The notes under the pieces: model-generated | Database searches by the model: none | What the model was told of the DNA's origin: nothing | What the model saw: only the letters and a program-made list of their open reading frames with translations | Made by a program: the position numbers and the translations under genes | Assembly: GCA_024402135.1 (NCBI GenBank) | Contig: JAKSJN010000014.1 | Coordinates: 1 to 53,549 of the forward strand | Reading direction: 5' to 3' | Length of the DNA stretch: 53,549 nt | DNA from: Bacteroidales bacterium | Lineage (GTDB): Bacteria; Bacteroidota; Bacteroidia; Bacteroidales; UBA932 | In this document: positions 32,679-41,005 of the stretch, piece by piece | Position numbering within the stretch: the first letter of the stretch is position 1 | How the letters are laid out: the number at the start of each line of letters is the position of its first letter

Positions 32679-33047
32679 ATGAAGATACATAACCTATATG
32701 TGTTGCTAACCATCTTCCTAACAGCGACCTCATGTCAAAAATTGTCATATGATACCGAATCCTTGATCATTGGAAAATGGTATTATACTCATGTCGATGA
32801 TTCCCCATATGATGGTAAATCAAACGATTCATATATTGAGTTCAGAAAAAACTATAGTGGTGAGATTTACGCTAAAACGATATGGGAAGGAGATATGCAA
32901 TATAACACAGGATTCATAAAGATATCGAAGGACAAGATTACCTGGAAATACAGTATCGGATGGGACGATTTTTATATTCAGGAAATCAGCGGTTCCAGAT
33001 TGCAATGGTATTCTACTGCACGAGGAGTCGAAGTATTTGAGCGCTAA
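32679..33047 (+). CDS. small lipocalin-like lipoprotein, possible C10 inhibitor
   Basis: This 122-residue lipoprotein has a signal peptide ending in the lipobox TATSC (Cys18). The mature part starts with LIIGKWYYTHVDD, a GxW motif typical of lipocalin-like barrels, and alternates short strands rich in aromatic residues. It begins seven bases after the C10 peptidase stop. Bacteroides C10 peptidases are known to be encoded with small barrel or propeptide-like inhibitors, so an inhibitor role is plausible but unproved. It could equally be a lipocalin-like protein of another function. Confidence 0.7.
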   Translation: MKIHNLYVLLTIFLTATSCQKLSYDTESLIIGKWYYTHVDDSPYDGKSNDSYIEFRKNYSGEIYAKTIWEGDMQYNTGFIKISKDKITWKYSIGWDDFYIQEISGSRLQWYSTARGVEVFER

Positions 33048-33057
33048 ATTATTGAAT

Positions 33058-33726
33058 ATGAAACGCATTGTTTTTGCAATTTTCTCGCTCTGTCTGTTTT
33101 CCGCCTGTTCAAAAAATGACATGCCTGAACAGGATTGTTTGTTTCCTGGACTGTTCTTATGTGACAGCATACCAGCCATCCAATCTGGTGCTTCCTCATA
33201 TGTACTGCGCATCGATCGAACTAGGGATATCCGTCATGATGATTCCTATATGAAATTAAGAACACTTCAGATGAACCTGAAAGGGTCAAAGGATAATGAA
33301 TATGAAAAATGGAAGTTGAAGCATATTCGTGAGTATAATCGAGTAAAAGATCTTGATCGTCATTCCAAAGTGGTTTATTATTCTTTTGACTCTATAAAAG
33401 TATTCGCAAACAAGACGATTGAAGGCAAAGCTGCAGGATCCGATATCACAGAATTGTGCCGCATTCAGCTCAACAGGAAAGCACAATTCTCTTATCCAGA
33501 TTGTTCTCCGATAGACAATCCTGATACAAGCAAGACTATCTCCATCCACGAATTCATCAGCAAGCATTACTTATACAACGAGACAAGAATCATAGTACCT
33601 CAACTATATGACATTGATGGTTCGATAATAGAGTATGCTTTTGAAATATACGGGGAGGACGATTGGACTTACGGGGGGAAACGCCACATGATTGCCAGAA
33701 CCAATCAAGGATATACCCCATTCTGA
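33058..33726 (+). CDS. lipoprotein of unknown function
   Basis: This 222-residue protein has a signal peptide and lipobox LFSAC (Cys17). The mature part is rich in charged residues (KWKLKHIREYNRVKDL) and shows strand-like C-terminal segments ending YTPF. I recognise no family. It starts ten bases after the preceding stop and shares the AT-rich composition of the island, so it is probably cotranscribed with the peptidase. Confidence 0.65.
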   Translation: MKRIVFAIFSLCLFSACSKNDMPEQDCLFPGLFLCDSIPAIQSGASSYVLRIDRTRDIRHDDSYMKLRTLQMNLKGSKDNEYEKWKLKHIREYNRVKDLDRHSKVVYYSFDSIKVFANKTIEGKAAGSDITELCRIQLNRKAQFSYPDCSPIDNPDTSKTISIHEFISKHYLYNETRIIVPQLYDIDGSIIEYAFEIYGEDDWTYGGKRHMIARTNQGYTPF

Positions 33727-33731
33727 TTATT

Positions 33732-33788
33732 GGGAGGTCTGCGCCATCCTTTGGCGAGAACTTCCCTTGGGCTAACGCTTCAAAGTAA
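33732..33788 (+). pseudogene. remnant of a second carboxylesterase gene (C-terminal codons only)
   Basis: The frame reads GRSAPSFGENFPWANASK then TAA. The esterase at 29526 ends GTPITGENFPWANATK, and 27 bases are identical (31058-31084 against 33752-33778), with AAGTAATCT also shared around the stop. No start or upstream body exists here because the lipoprotein gene ends six bases earlier. It is best read as the tail of a lost tandem esterase copy. Confidence 0.8.
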
Positions 33789-33811
33789 TCTATCAACAGG
33801 ATTATACAATG

Positions 33812-33837
33812 AGAGACCGGTCATTTGGCCGGTCTCT
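33812..33837. terminator. bidirectional hairpin after the island
   Basis: AGAGACCGG (33812-33820) pairs exactly with CCGGTCTCT (33829-33837) around an eight-base loop. It lies 23 bases after the esterase remnant's stop and 14 bases past the convergent Lrp gene's stop, so it can serve both. Confidence 0.75.
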
Positions 33838-33851
33838 TTCATTATATGTAG

Positions 33852-34316
33852 CTAGAAGGCGATTCCCGTTGATGATTTGATCTCGTTCATGACGAATGCC
33901 GACTGGACGCTGCCGAGGGAACTGATGCTTCCGAGCACATTGATAAGGAACTCATTGTAGTACCTCATATCTGGTGCATGTATCTTCAGGAGGTAGTCAA
34001 ACTCTCCGGAGACATTGTAGCATTCCGTAACCTGGGGGATAGCCTTGATACGTGTCGTGAAATCGTTGGCGATGTCCTTTCCCATCTGGCGCAGCTTGAC
34101 GCTGCAGAATACAACAAAGCCCTGGTTCAGTTTCTCAGCATCGAGGATTGCGACGTACTTCTTTATATAGCCTTCCTTTTCGAGACGCTTGAAGCGCTCG
34201 AACACCGGTGTGGTCGAAAGATTCACCTTGGCGGCGAGCTCCTTTGTCGTTATCCTGGCATTATCCTGCAGGATTCTGAGGATTTCAATATCGATACTGT
34301 CAAGTTTCTCTATCAT
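33852..34316 (-). CDS. Lrp/AsnC-family transcriptional regulator
   Basis: This 154-residue protein has an N-terminal winged helix-turn-helix (LDSIDIEILRILQDNARI, recognition region LSTTPVFERFKRLEKEGYI) and a C-terminal RAM ligand-binding domain with VTECYNVSGEFDYLLKI. Such proteins form dimers or octamers and sense amino acids. It is divergent from metY-cysK with a 222-base gap, so it probably controls those sulfur amino-acid genes and itself. Confidence 0.9.
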   Translation of the reverse strand: MIEKLDSIDIEILRILQDNARITTKELAAKVNLSTTPVFERFKRLEKEGYIKKYVAILDAEKLNQGFVVFCSVKLRQMGKDIANDFTTRIKAIPQVTECYNVSGEFDYLLKIHAPDMRYYNEFLINVLGSISSLGSVQSAFVMNEIKSSTGIAF

Positions 34317-34406
34317 GATTCTATGGTTTGATTCACTATGTGGAATAATATTCTATCAAAGAATGGACTGAATAGTAAAATCAGACTTTTCGCCCAACCG
34401 ACAATA

Positions 34407-34414
34407 CAAATATA
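34407..34414 (-). promoter_or_regulatory. -7 promoter box of the Lrp gene
   Basis: The minus strand reads TATATTTG, an exact TAnnTTTG match about 90 bases before the Lrp start. The -33 element is not clear. Confidence 0.45.
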
Positions 34415-34441
34415 GATACTTTTTCTTATCTTTCATCCGTA

Positions 34442-34473
34442 TTTGTGCTTTCGTTCTACTGAGCATACCTTTG
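34442..34473 (+). promoter_or_regulatory. promoter of metY-cysK
   Basis: TTTG (34442-34445), a 20-base spacer and TACCTTTG (34466-34473) fit the Bacteroidota consensus at every fixed base. The leader to the metY ATG is about 60 bases. I see no SAM-type riboswitch fold there. Confidence 0.72.
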
Positions 34474-34538
34474 CAAAGAACAAAACAACAAAGGTTCGCT
34501 ATCAAATCAGGATTATAAACGAAAAAACAAATAGAGCT

Positions 34539-35825
34539 ATGAGCAAGAATCTCCACATCGAAACCCTCGCCCTCCATGTAGGTCAGGAAACTCCGGATCC
34601 AGCAACCGACGCACGCGCCGTTCCAATCTACCAGACCACATCATATGTGTTCAGGAACAGCCAGCATGCTGCCGACCGCTTCGGTCTCCGCGATGCAGGC
34701 AACATCTACGGACGACTCACCAACTCGACCCAGGGTGTATTCGAGGACAGAATCGCAGCCCTTGAGGGTGGCGTGGCAGGTCTCGCTGTCGCTTCAGGCG
34801 CAGCCGCTGTAACCTATGCAATCCAGAACGTTGCCCAGGCCGGCGATCACGTTGTAGCAGCTGACAACCTCTACGGCGGTTCATTCAACCTGATCACCCA
34901 TACCCTTGCATCACAGGGCATCAGCAATACCATTGTAACCATCAACGATATCGAGGCTCTCGAGGCAGCAATCCAGCCTAACACCAAGGTCATCTATGCC
35001 GAGACTTTCGGAAACCCTAATTCAGACGTCACCAACCTTGACGCAATCGCCGAGGTAGCTCATCGCCACGGAATCCTCTTCATCGTGGACAACACCTTCG
35101 GTACCCCTTGCCTCATCCGTCCTATCGAGCACGGAGCAGACGTAGTGGTTCATTCTGCAACCAAGTTCATCGGTGGACACGGCAGTTCACTGGGCGGCGT
35201 GATCGTAGACGGTGGCAAGTTCGACTTCAAGGCAAACGCAGACCGCTACCCTAGCATTGCAAAACCAGACCCTTCATATCATGGAGCAGTATTCGCTGAC
35301 GTGGCAGGTCCTGCAGCATTCGTAACCCGTATCCGTGCCGTCATCCTCCGCGACACCGGTGCATGTATCTCTCCTTTCAACGCATGGATCCTTCTCCAGG
35401 GCGTAGAGTCCCTCCCATTGAGAATCGAGCGTCACGTAGAGAACGCACTCAAGGTCGTTGATTTCCTCAGCAAGCATCCGAAGGTCAGCAAGGTCAACCA
35501 TCCTTCACTCCCTGACCATCCGGATCATGCCCTCTACAACAAGTATTTCCCTAACGGAGCAGGCAGCATCTTCACCTTCGAGATCAAGGGCGGCGAAAAG
35601 GAAGCATGGGCATTCATCGACTCACTCAAGATCTTCTCGCTTCTTGCAAATGTGGCTGACGTGAAGTCTCTCGTGATACATCCATACACCACAACTCACT
35701 CACAGATGACTCCGGAAGAGCTCGAAAGCCAGCACATCACACCTTCAACAGTCCGTCTCAGCATCGGCGTAGAGCACATTGACGACATCCTCGCCGACCT
35801 TGAGCAGGCATTTGAGAACGTATAA
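34539..35825 (+). CDS. metY: O-acetylhomoserine sulfhydrylase (aminocarboxypropyltransferase)
   Basis: This PLP enzyme of the Cys/Met metabolism family makes homocysteine from O-acetylhomoserine and sulfide. The 428 residues are typical of MetY. The start [21 protein letters not shown] and the YQTTSYVF segment are characteristic, and the PLP lysine is Lys209 in [11 protein letters not shown]. The ATG at 34539 follows the promoter and gives the family N-terminus; codons upstream in the frame fall in the promoter region. A 22-base gap separates it from cysK. Confidence 0.9.
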   Translation: MSKNLHIETLALHVGQETPDPATDARAVPIYQTTSYVFRNSQHAADRFGLRDAGNIYGRLTNSTQGVFEDRIAALEGGVAGLAVASGAAAVTYAIQNVAQAGDHVVAADNLYGGSFNLITHTLASQGISNTIVTINDIEALEAAIQPNTKVIYAETFGNPNSDVTNLDAIAEVAHRHGILFIVDNTFGTPCLIRPIEHGADVVVHSATKFIGGHGSSLGGVIVDGGKFDFKANADRYPSIAKPDPSYHGAVFADVAGPAAFVTRIRAVILRDTGACISPFNAWILLQGVESLPLRIERHVENALKVVDFLSKHPKVSKVNHPSLPDHPDHALYNKYFPNGAGSIFTFEIKGGEKEAWAFIDSLKIFSLLANVADVKSLVIHPYTTTHSQMTPEELESQHITPSTVRLSIGVEHIDDILADLEQAFENV

Positions 35826-35847
35826 TAACAAACAACACAACCGTATC

Positions 35848-36795
35848 ATGTCCAAGATAGCAGACAGACTTACCGAGCTCGTAGGCGGCACACCGCTGGT
35901 ACAGCTCAACGCATACAGCAATAAAGCCGGACTCGCCACCCCTATCACCGCGAAGGTGGAGTTCTTCAACCCGGGCGGCAGCGTCAAGGACCGCGTAGCG
36001 CTGAACATGGTTGAGCGTGCCGAGGCTGACGGTCTCCTGAAGCCGGGAGCAACCATCATAGAGCCGACTTCCGGCAACACAGGAGTAGGACTGGCGCTTG
36101 TAAGCGCAGTGAAGGGATACCATCTTATCCTGACCATGCCGGAAACCATGAGCATCGAGCGAAGAAAGCTTGTTGCCGCATACGGAGCCGAGGTTGTACT
36201 GACCCCTGGATCTCAGGGAATGTCTGGTGCTATAGCAAAGGCGGAAGAACTGCGCGACTCCATCGAGGGAAGCATAATTCTTCAGCAGTTCGAGAACCCG
36301 AACAACCCTGCCGCACATTATGCAACAACAGCCGAGGAACTTTGGCGCGACACAGACGGCAAGATTGACGTATTCGTTGCAGGCGCAGGCACAGGCGGAA
36401 CGGTCAGCGGAGTAGGCAAGCGCCTCAAGGAACTCAATCCGAACGTGTACATCGTAGCAGTCGAGCCTGAGACAAGCGCAGTACTCAGCGGAGAGCAAGC
36501 CGGACCGCACAAGATCCAGGGAATCGGTGCCGGTTTCGTTCCAAAGACATTCAACCGTGAAGTCGTTGATGAAATAATAAAGTGTCCGAATGACGCGGCC
36601 ATCCTGACCAGCAGGAATCTGGCACTCACGGAAGGACTTCTTGTCGGAATATCATCGGGAGCATCTGCATATGGAGCATCTGTCATAGCAAATCGTCCTG
36701 AGTTCGTGGGGAAACGTATAGTTGCACTGCTCCCTGATACCGGCGAAAGATATCTCTCGACTGTCCTCTACGACACCGAGAACTATCCTCTCTAA
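35848..36795 (+). CDS. cysK: cysteine synthase A (O-acetylserine sulfhydrylase)
   Basis: This PLP enzyme makes cysteine from O-acetylserine and sulfide. The 315 residues show the PLP lysine Lys47 in NPGGSVKDR, the substrate loop [11 protein letters not shown], the phosphate-binding [10 protein letters not shown] and the C-terminal GISSGAS. It starts 22 bases after metY, so both sulfide-using steps share one transcript. A strong hairpin follows. Confidence 0.94.
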   Translation: MSKIADRLTELVGGTPLVQLNAYSNKAGLATPITAKVEFFNPGGSVKDRVALNMVERAEADGLLKPGATIIEPTSGNTGVGLALVSAVKGYHLILTMPETMSIERRKLVAAYGAEVVLTPGSQGMSGAIAKAEELRDSIEGSIILQQFENPNNPAAHYATTAEELWRDTDGKIDVFVAGAGTGGTVSGVGKRLKELNPNVYIVAVEPETSAVLSGEQAGPHKIQGIGAGFVPKTFNREVVDEIIKCPNDAAILTSRNLALTEGLLVGISSGASAYGASVIANRPEFVGKRIVALLPDTGERYLSTVLYDTENYPL

Positions 36796-36810
36796 AACCT
36801 GAACCAAAAT

Positions 36811-36847
36811 AAGAAGAGACGCGAGGGAATCACTCGCGTCTCTTCTT
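36811..36847. terminator. shared bidirectional terminator between cysK and the esterase gene
   Basis: A perfect 15-bp stem (36811-36825 with 36833-36847, core GACGCGAG/CTCGCGTC) has a seven-base loop. It ends one base before the stop codon of the convergent esterase gene. Confidence 0.88.
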
Positions 36848-37849
36848 CTATTCCGATGGGAAAAGGATGCGGAGAATGAAGGATTTGATTGCCGCCGCAG
36901 CTTCTGTTCCCAGGTTGCCGTGAGGCGCTCTGTCATTAAGGATGAGTTCAGCCTCTACTCCGGCATCATATAGTGCCTGATACATCTTGATGGCCTGTGC
37001 CGAAGGGACTCTCATATCCTTCTGGCCGTTGATGATAAGAATCGGCGGATCATCAGGAGTTACATGGAAGACAGGGCTGCCAGCCTTCACAAGTGCATGC
37101 TGTTCGGGGAACTTCTTCGGATTCGCGGTCACTGTTCCGAGGTTGCATTCATCGGTAGTGAGGCCGAAGAGCTGGGAGCGGCTTGAGTTCGGAGCCTCGA
37201 CAAGCTCATATACCTGTGCATCAGTACGGCCGAGGTCCGGACGCGCATAAAGGTCTGACGCGAGGGTAAGGAAGTCTGTCATTCCATAGCAGTCCACGCA
37301 GCCGATGACGTTGCTGTCAACTTCAAGATTGCCGCCGACATTTCCCTCCATGGCTTCTTCGCCGTTGGAAACAGCCACCAGCAGGGCCATCTGGGAGCCT
37401 GCCGACTCGCCCATGGTCATGATTCTGTCGGGATCGATGCCATATACGTCGGCGTTAGCCTTGAGATAGCGTATCGCTGCCTTTACGTCATGTATCTGTG
37501 CGGGGAATATAGCCTCATTGGAGAATCTGTATGTTGCAGCGGCGACGGTCACACCACAGTCACGGAGCGACATGAGGGCACGTATCTGCTGACCATTGGA
37601 TGCTTCAAGATTGTTATCGCCAGAAAACCATGCTCCGCCATGAACGAAGAGGACGACAGGCTGCGGATCCTCACCTGCGCCTTTCCAGATATTTATGTTC
37701 AGGGCCTTTGTGCCACCGCCGACGGTAGGAGCCTCCGCGAATACGACATTGCTGTAAACCGCAGGCTCGGCCGGGGTCTCCTGCTGCTGTCCGCATGACG
37801 TCAGCATTGCGGCAGACACCATCGCGCTTATCATTCTGTTCGTTTTCAT
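36848..37849 (-). CDS. alpha/beta-hydrolase lipoprotein (BD-FAE-like esterase)
   Basis: This 333-residue exported protein has a lipobox, MLTSC (Cys19). The fold marks are FVHGGAWFSGD (oxyanion hole), the nucleophile in MGESAGSQ, the acid Asp near NGQKDMRVP and the His in APHGNLG. The pattern is close to esterases annotated as BD-FAE, which deacylate carbohydrate esters; the substrate is not certain. It lies 43 bases after the LysR gene on the same strand, so that regulator may govern it. Confidence 0.85.
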   Translation of the reverse strand: MKTNRMISAMVSAAMLTSCGQQQETPAEPAVYSNVVFAEAPTVGGGTKALNINIWKGAGEDPQPVVLFVHGGAWFSGDNNLEASNGQQIRALMSLRDCGVTVAAATYRFSNEAIFPAQIHDVKAAIRYLKANADVYGIDPDRIMTMGESAGSQMALLVAVSNGEEAMEGNVGGNLEVDSNVIGCVDCYGMTDFLTLASDLYARPDLGRTDAQVYELVEAPNSSRSQLFGLTTDECNLGTVTANPKKFPEQHALVKAGSPVFHVTPDDPPILIINGQKDMRVPSAQAIKMYQALYDAGVEAELILNDRAPHGNLGTEAAAAIKSFILRILFPSE

Positions 37850-37892
37850 ATACTGTGCATTTGAGATTTATCATTCCATGATGGCATACCTG

Positions 37893-38798
37893 TTACATTG
37901 GCGGGAGGCCCTGGACACGGAGCAGCTTTGAAGCGTCGAGCAGCATGTCCACGAAAATTCTTGCGCTCTTTTTTCGTGAAACGCCCTGGAGCTGGTGTAC
38001 GCTGCCATTGAGCAGCTCCTTGGCGCCGCTGAGCGGTATCGCCTTCAGGTCCGGTGCGGAATAGACAGGGAAAGCCGACATGATCGACACCATGTTGGTA
38101 CTTCTTACCAGGTCGAATATCATGTCCGGCTCAGTCAGTTCCACCCTCACGTTCAGTCCCCTCATGTCGACTCCCACGAAATCGCCATAGGTCCACTTGT
38201 CCCTGTTTCCCGACCTCATGAGAACGATGTCCAGATGTTTCAGGTCGTCAAGCGACAGTGAAGTCCTGTTCGCGAGAGGATGATCCTTCTTTACAACGAC
38301 GCTCAGCCGGGATGAGCCAAGAAAGATGGATTCAACGCCGGAATACGGATTTGCAGGATTCATGGACAGCACAAGATCCAGCCTGTGCATGAGCAGCATG
38401 TCAAACAGATCGGGAGCAGACATGCAATAAACATTGAGCTTCACTGATGGATGCTCCCTCATGAAGCGCTTCATCACCTTTAAAATGGAGTAGCGGAAGG
38501 AATATGTGACACCTATGTCAAGTGTCCCCGAGACCTGTCCATGCCTTTCCTCCATGCATTCCTTGCAGCTGTTTGCATGGCGGAGCGTATCCTTTGCCAA
38601 TGGGAGAAGCTGGCTTCCTGCCTCTGTGAGGATGACACGATGGGAGGTACGGTCGAATAGAGGAGTGCCCAGTTCTTCTTCCAGCTGACGGATCTGCTGG
38701 GACAGGGTGCCTTGCGTGATGAAGAGGTTCCTTGCCGCTTCGGAGAAATTCAGCACGTCAGCCACCTCGACGAAGTATTTCAACTGTCTTAGTTCCAT
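37893..38798 (-). CDS. LysR-family transcriptional regulator
   Basis: This 301-residue protein has an N-terminal winged helix-turn-helix (MELRQLKYFVEVADVLNFSE, SQQIRQLEEELGTPLFDR) and a C-terminal periplasmic-binding-like effector domain from about residue 90. LysR proteins act as tetramers, usually on adjacent genes. The adjacent candidates are the esterase downstream and the desulfoferrodoxin-lipocalin pair upstream, both on the same strand. No paired redox cysteines of OxyR type stand out. Confidence 0.92.
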   Translation of the reverse strand: MELRQLKYFVEVADVLNFSEAARNLFITQGTLSQQIRQLEEELGTPLFDRTSHRVILTEAGSQLLPLAKDTLRHANSCKECMEERHGQVSGTLDIGVTYSFRYSILKVMKRFMREHPSVKLNVYCMSAPDLFDMLLMHRLDLVLSMNPANPYSGVESIFLGSSRLSVVVKKDHPLANRTSLSLDDLKHLDIVLMRSGNRDKWTYGDFVGVDMRGLNVRVELTEPDMIFDLVRSTNMVSIMSAFPVYSAPDLKAIPLSGAKELLNGSVHQLQGVSRKKSARIFVDMLLDASKLLRVQGLPPM

Positions 38799-38821
38799 AG
38801 ACTGAATTGCCTGGTTTCATG

Positions 38822-38829
38822 CAAAGATA
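38822..38829 (-). promoter_or_regulatory. -7 promoter box of the LysR gene
   Basis: The minus strand reads TATCTTTG, an exact TAnnTTTG match 23 bases before the ATG. The upstream terminator's T-run ends three bases away. Confidence 0.55.
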
Positions 38830-38831
38830 AT

Positions 38832-38862
38832 AAAAAAGAGGCGGCTATCGGACCGCCGCCTC
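38832..38862 (-). terminator. terminator of the desulfoferrodoxin-lipocalin operon
   Basis: On the minus strand GAGGCGGC and its exact complement (38838-38845 with 38855-38862) form an 8-bp GC-rich stem with a nine-base loop. A run of six T (38832-38837) follows. It lies six bases after the lipocalin stop. Confidence 0.85.
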
Positions 38863-38868
38863 CATTTT

Positions 38869-39375
38869 TCAATACTCTTGTCTGACCATGATAAGACGAT
38901 TCGTGTTGTACCCCCTTACCTTGGCCTCGTCCAGGATCGAATTGAGCACGCTCAATGGCATGTCAGTGGTTCTGGAGAGCACCCATAGATACTTCTTCGA
39001 TCTCGATCCAACCAGGGCATAGTTGTAATCCGGTGTGATCATCATGACTCTGTAATCAGAATAGAAAGGACCAAAAAAGGAGACTCTGAGAAGACCCGGG
39101 GTATCTGTTGTCTTGGCCTTGCCTTCGGAAATCTTGCGTTCACCATTCTTATATCCTGAGTTTACGACTTTCACCTTACCATCAGGCCGCATGCTGTAAT
39201 TGGCCGTCGCAAACTGGAGTCCTTTCTCGAAACCATGATCGAACCTCGCGATCTCGTACCATGTGCCCATATACCTCTGGATATCCAGGTTAGGGACAGT
39301 TGAATTGTCAAACGTGGCTAACATAGAAGCTAACAGAAGAGCCATCAGGCTCAGTGAAGAAAGAACAAGCTTCAT
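38869..39375 (-). CDS. Blc-type lipocalin
   Basis: This 168-residue exported protein has an N-terminal hydrophobic signal (residues 3-22) but no lipobox cysteine, so it is probably soluble and periplasmic. The lipocalin signature GTWYEIARFDH begins near residue 37 and the barrel region continues through YALVGSRSKKYLWVLSR. Bacterial lipocalins bind hydrophobic ligands such as lysophospholipids during envelope or oxidative stress. The ATG at 39375 overlaps the desulfoferrodoxin TGA (ATGA), which ties it to a stress function. Confidence 0.9.
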   Translation of the reverse strand: MKLVLSSLSLMALLLASMLATFDNSTVPNLDIQRYMGTWYEIARFDHGFEKGLQFATANYSMRPDGKVKVVNSGYKNGERKISEGKAKTTDTPGLLRVSFFGPFYSDYRVMMITPDYNYALVGSRSKKYLWVLSRTTDMPLSVLNSILDEAKVRGYNTNRLIMVRQEY

Positions 39376-39776
39376 AGACAATGTGGATTGAAGATGTCCG
39401 ATTTCCACAATCCGTGAACATTGCAGTACTCAAAAACGGACTCGGGCCTGTCCTCCTTGCAGATTGAGAATGATACGGCAGCCGGCATCTCGTGCCTGAG
39501 ATACTTCAGCTGTATTCCGCTTTCAGTCTGGAGCATGATGAACCTGATGAGGTGCTGGGGCAGCATAGGGTGAGGGACGGATCCGACCTTGACGTCGACT
39601 TTCTGACAACCATCGAACTCTGTAACCGGCACGTGCTTCTCAGCCATATCCGCATCCGACGTCTTAGGGACCATCAGTTCCATAGGTTTCCCGCAGCAGA
39701 CCAGGTCTGTGCCCCGGTCAACGACCTTCATCACGATATTGCCGCAAACAGGGCAATGATAGAGGAGTGTTTTCAT
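39372..39776 (-). CDS. dfx: desulfoferrodoxin (superoxide reductase, 2Fe class)
   Basis: This protein reduces superoxide to peroxide without making oxygen, a defence of anaerobes. In 134 residues the N-terminal desulforedoxin site has Cys8, Cys11, Cys27 and Cys28. The active non-haem iron site has Glu46-Lys47-His48, His69, His75, Cys118 and His121, all ligands of the class present. It starts at an ATG that gives the short family N-terminus MKTLLYHCPVCG. It overlaps the lipocalin gene by four bases. Confidence 0.94.
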   Translation of the reverse strand: MKTLLYHCPVCGNIVMKVVDRGTDLVCCGKPMELMVPKTSDADMAEKHVPVTEFDGCQKVDVKVGSVPHPMLPQHLIRFIMLQTESGIQLKYLRHEMPAAVSFSICKEDRPESVFEYCNVHGLWKSDIFNPHCL

Positions 39777-39828
39777 AGTCTTTTGTTTATAAGTTATTTT
39801 TTGCAGCAGATCCTTGCTGGACCCGATG

Positions 39829-39836
39829 CAAAAGTA
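39829..39836 (-). promoter_or_regulatory. -7 promoter box of dfx
   Basis: The minus strand reads TACTTTTG, an exact TAnnTTTG match 52 bases before the dfx ATG. No ideal -33 element is seen. Confidence 0.5.
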
Positions 39837-39923
39837 GAGATACAAAAGGCTTGAAAATCAGAAGATCATAAGTTTTTTTCGTTAGCTGCCATTGATGGTT
39901 TCAATAGATTTGCGCTTTTCATG

Positions 39924-39955
39924 TTTGCGTCATTCGTACATATGTGATATCTTTG
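39924..39955 (+). promoter_or_regulatory. promoter of the metallo-beta-lactamase-fold gene
   Basis: TTTG (39924-39927), a 20-base spacer and TATCTTTG (39948-39955) match the Bacteroidota consensus at all fixed bases. The leader is about 22-28 bases. Confidence 0.72.
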
Positions 39956-39983
39956 ATACTCATACAAATTCATCTTTCCGATC

Positions 39984-40949
39984 ATGAAAAAGATTATCGC
40001 AGCCGTACTTGCCCTTGCCATGGTGGCTTGTGGCCAGAAAAACATTCCTCTTGACCCTGAAGTAGAGGTAGGTCCTTACACCATCACCAACATTTCCTCA
40101 GGCATCTATCACATCCAGGATTACAATACTGCCAATCCGGCAGGTGAGGAGTTCGATGCGGAAGGCAACAAGACCCATTTCAACAACTGCTCGGACATGT
40201 ACCTTCTGGTCGGAAAGACCGACGCTCTTCTGGTTGACCTGTCAAACAGGATCAGGTGGGCCGACAACGCAGAGGAGTCCCTCCGCAGCATAGTATCCGA
40301 CAGAATCAGCGACAAGCCACTGACCATCACCTTCACCCACAATCATGGCGACCATACCGGCATGATGCCCGCTTATGTCAATGATCCCGACGTAAAGTTC
40401 TCTCTTCCGCGCAAGGATTTCGAGAATCTTGTCAGCAGGTTCCCTGGAGTCAAGTATGAGATGTATGACGATGGCAAGAAGTTTGACCTCGGTGGAATCA
40501 GCGTGACCTCGGTCGAGGTACCTGGCCATACCGCAGGATCTATGGTATTCTTCGTTGATGGCCTCAACATGCTCCTCTCCGGTGACGCGATAGGATCAGG
40601 TCATGGCGTATGGATCTTCGACCTTGAAAGCTTCAAGAACTACATCGGCGGCTTCGAGAATCTCATGTCCTATATCAACGACAAGGCCAACAACATCGAC
40701 AAGGACGCCCTCAGAATCTACGGCGGCCACTATTGGCAGAAGGACTGGTTCCCTGAGCTTGGCGACGATACATTCGGAATGCAGTACATCTATGACATGC
40801 AGGAGCTTATCAAGCAGGTTGTAGACGGTACCGCCAAGACCGAGCCTTCAGGACTCGACCACCGCACAATCGACACCTATTTCCGCAACGGTCAGGCCAT
40901 AATCGCCTGGAATGCCGCCTTCGCCGAGCAGTACCGCGCGGAGAAGTAG
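39984..40949 (+). CDS. metallo-beta-lactamase-fold lipoprotein
   Basis: This 321-residue exported hydrolase has a lipobox, AMVAC (Cys16). The metal motif THNHGDHTG near residue 117 and the second His in VPGHTAGS near residue 180, followed by LLSGDAIG, form the two-zinc site. The likely last ligand is the His of YGGHYWQ. The family covers many hydrolases; lactamase activity is not implied. It stands alone under its own promoter and terminator. Confidence 0.87.
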   Translation: MKKIIAAVLALAMVACGQKNIPLDPEVEVGPYTITNISSGIYHIQDYNTANPAGEEFDAEGNKTHFNNCSDMYLLVGKTDALLVDLSNRIRWADNAEESLRSIVSDRISDKPLTITFTHNHGDHTGMMPAYVNDPDVKFSLPRKDFENLVSRFPGVKYEMYDDGKKFDLGGISVTSVEVPGHTAGSMVFFVDGLNMLLSGDAIGSGHGVWIFDLESFKNYIGGFENLMSYINDKANNIDKDALRIYGGHYWQKDWFPELGDDTFGMQYIYDMQELIKQVVDGTAKTEPSGLDHRTIDTYFRNGQAIIAWNAAFAEQYRAEK

Positions 40950-40970
40950 AGGATCGCCGGACAATAATTA

Positions 40971-41005
40971 ATCCCAGTCTTACGAAAAGGACTGGGATTT
41001 TTTTT
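40971..41005 (+). terminator. terminator of the metallo-beta-lactamase-fold gene
   Basis: ATCCCAGTC (40971-40979) pairs exactly with GACTGGGAT (40990-40998), and eight T follow, a classic intrinsic terminator. Confidence 0.9.

Noticed and set aside
34474-34538. SAM riboswitch ahead of metY
   Set aside because: The leader is about 60 bases, too short for known SAM-I folds, and I see no paired elements of the right kind; an Lrp regulator is the likelier control.
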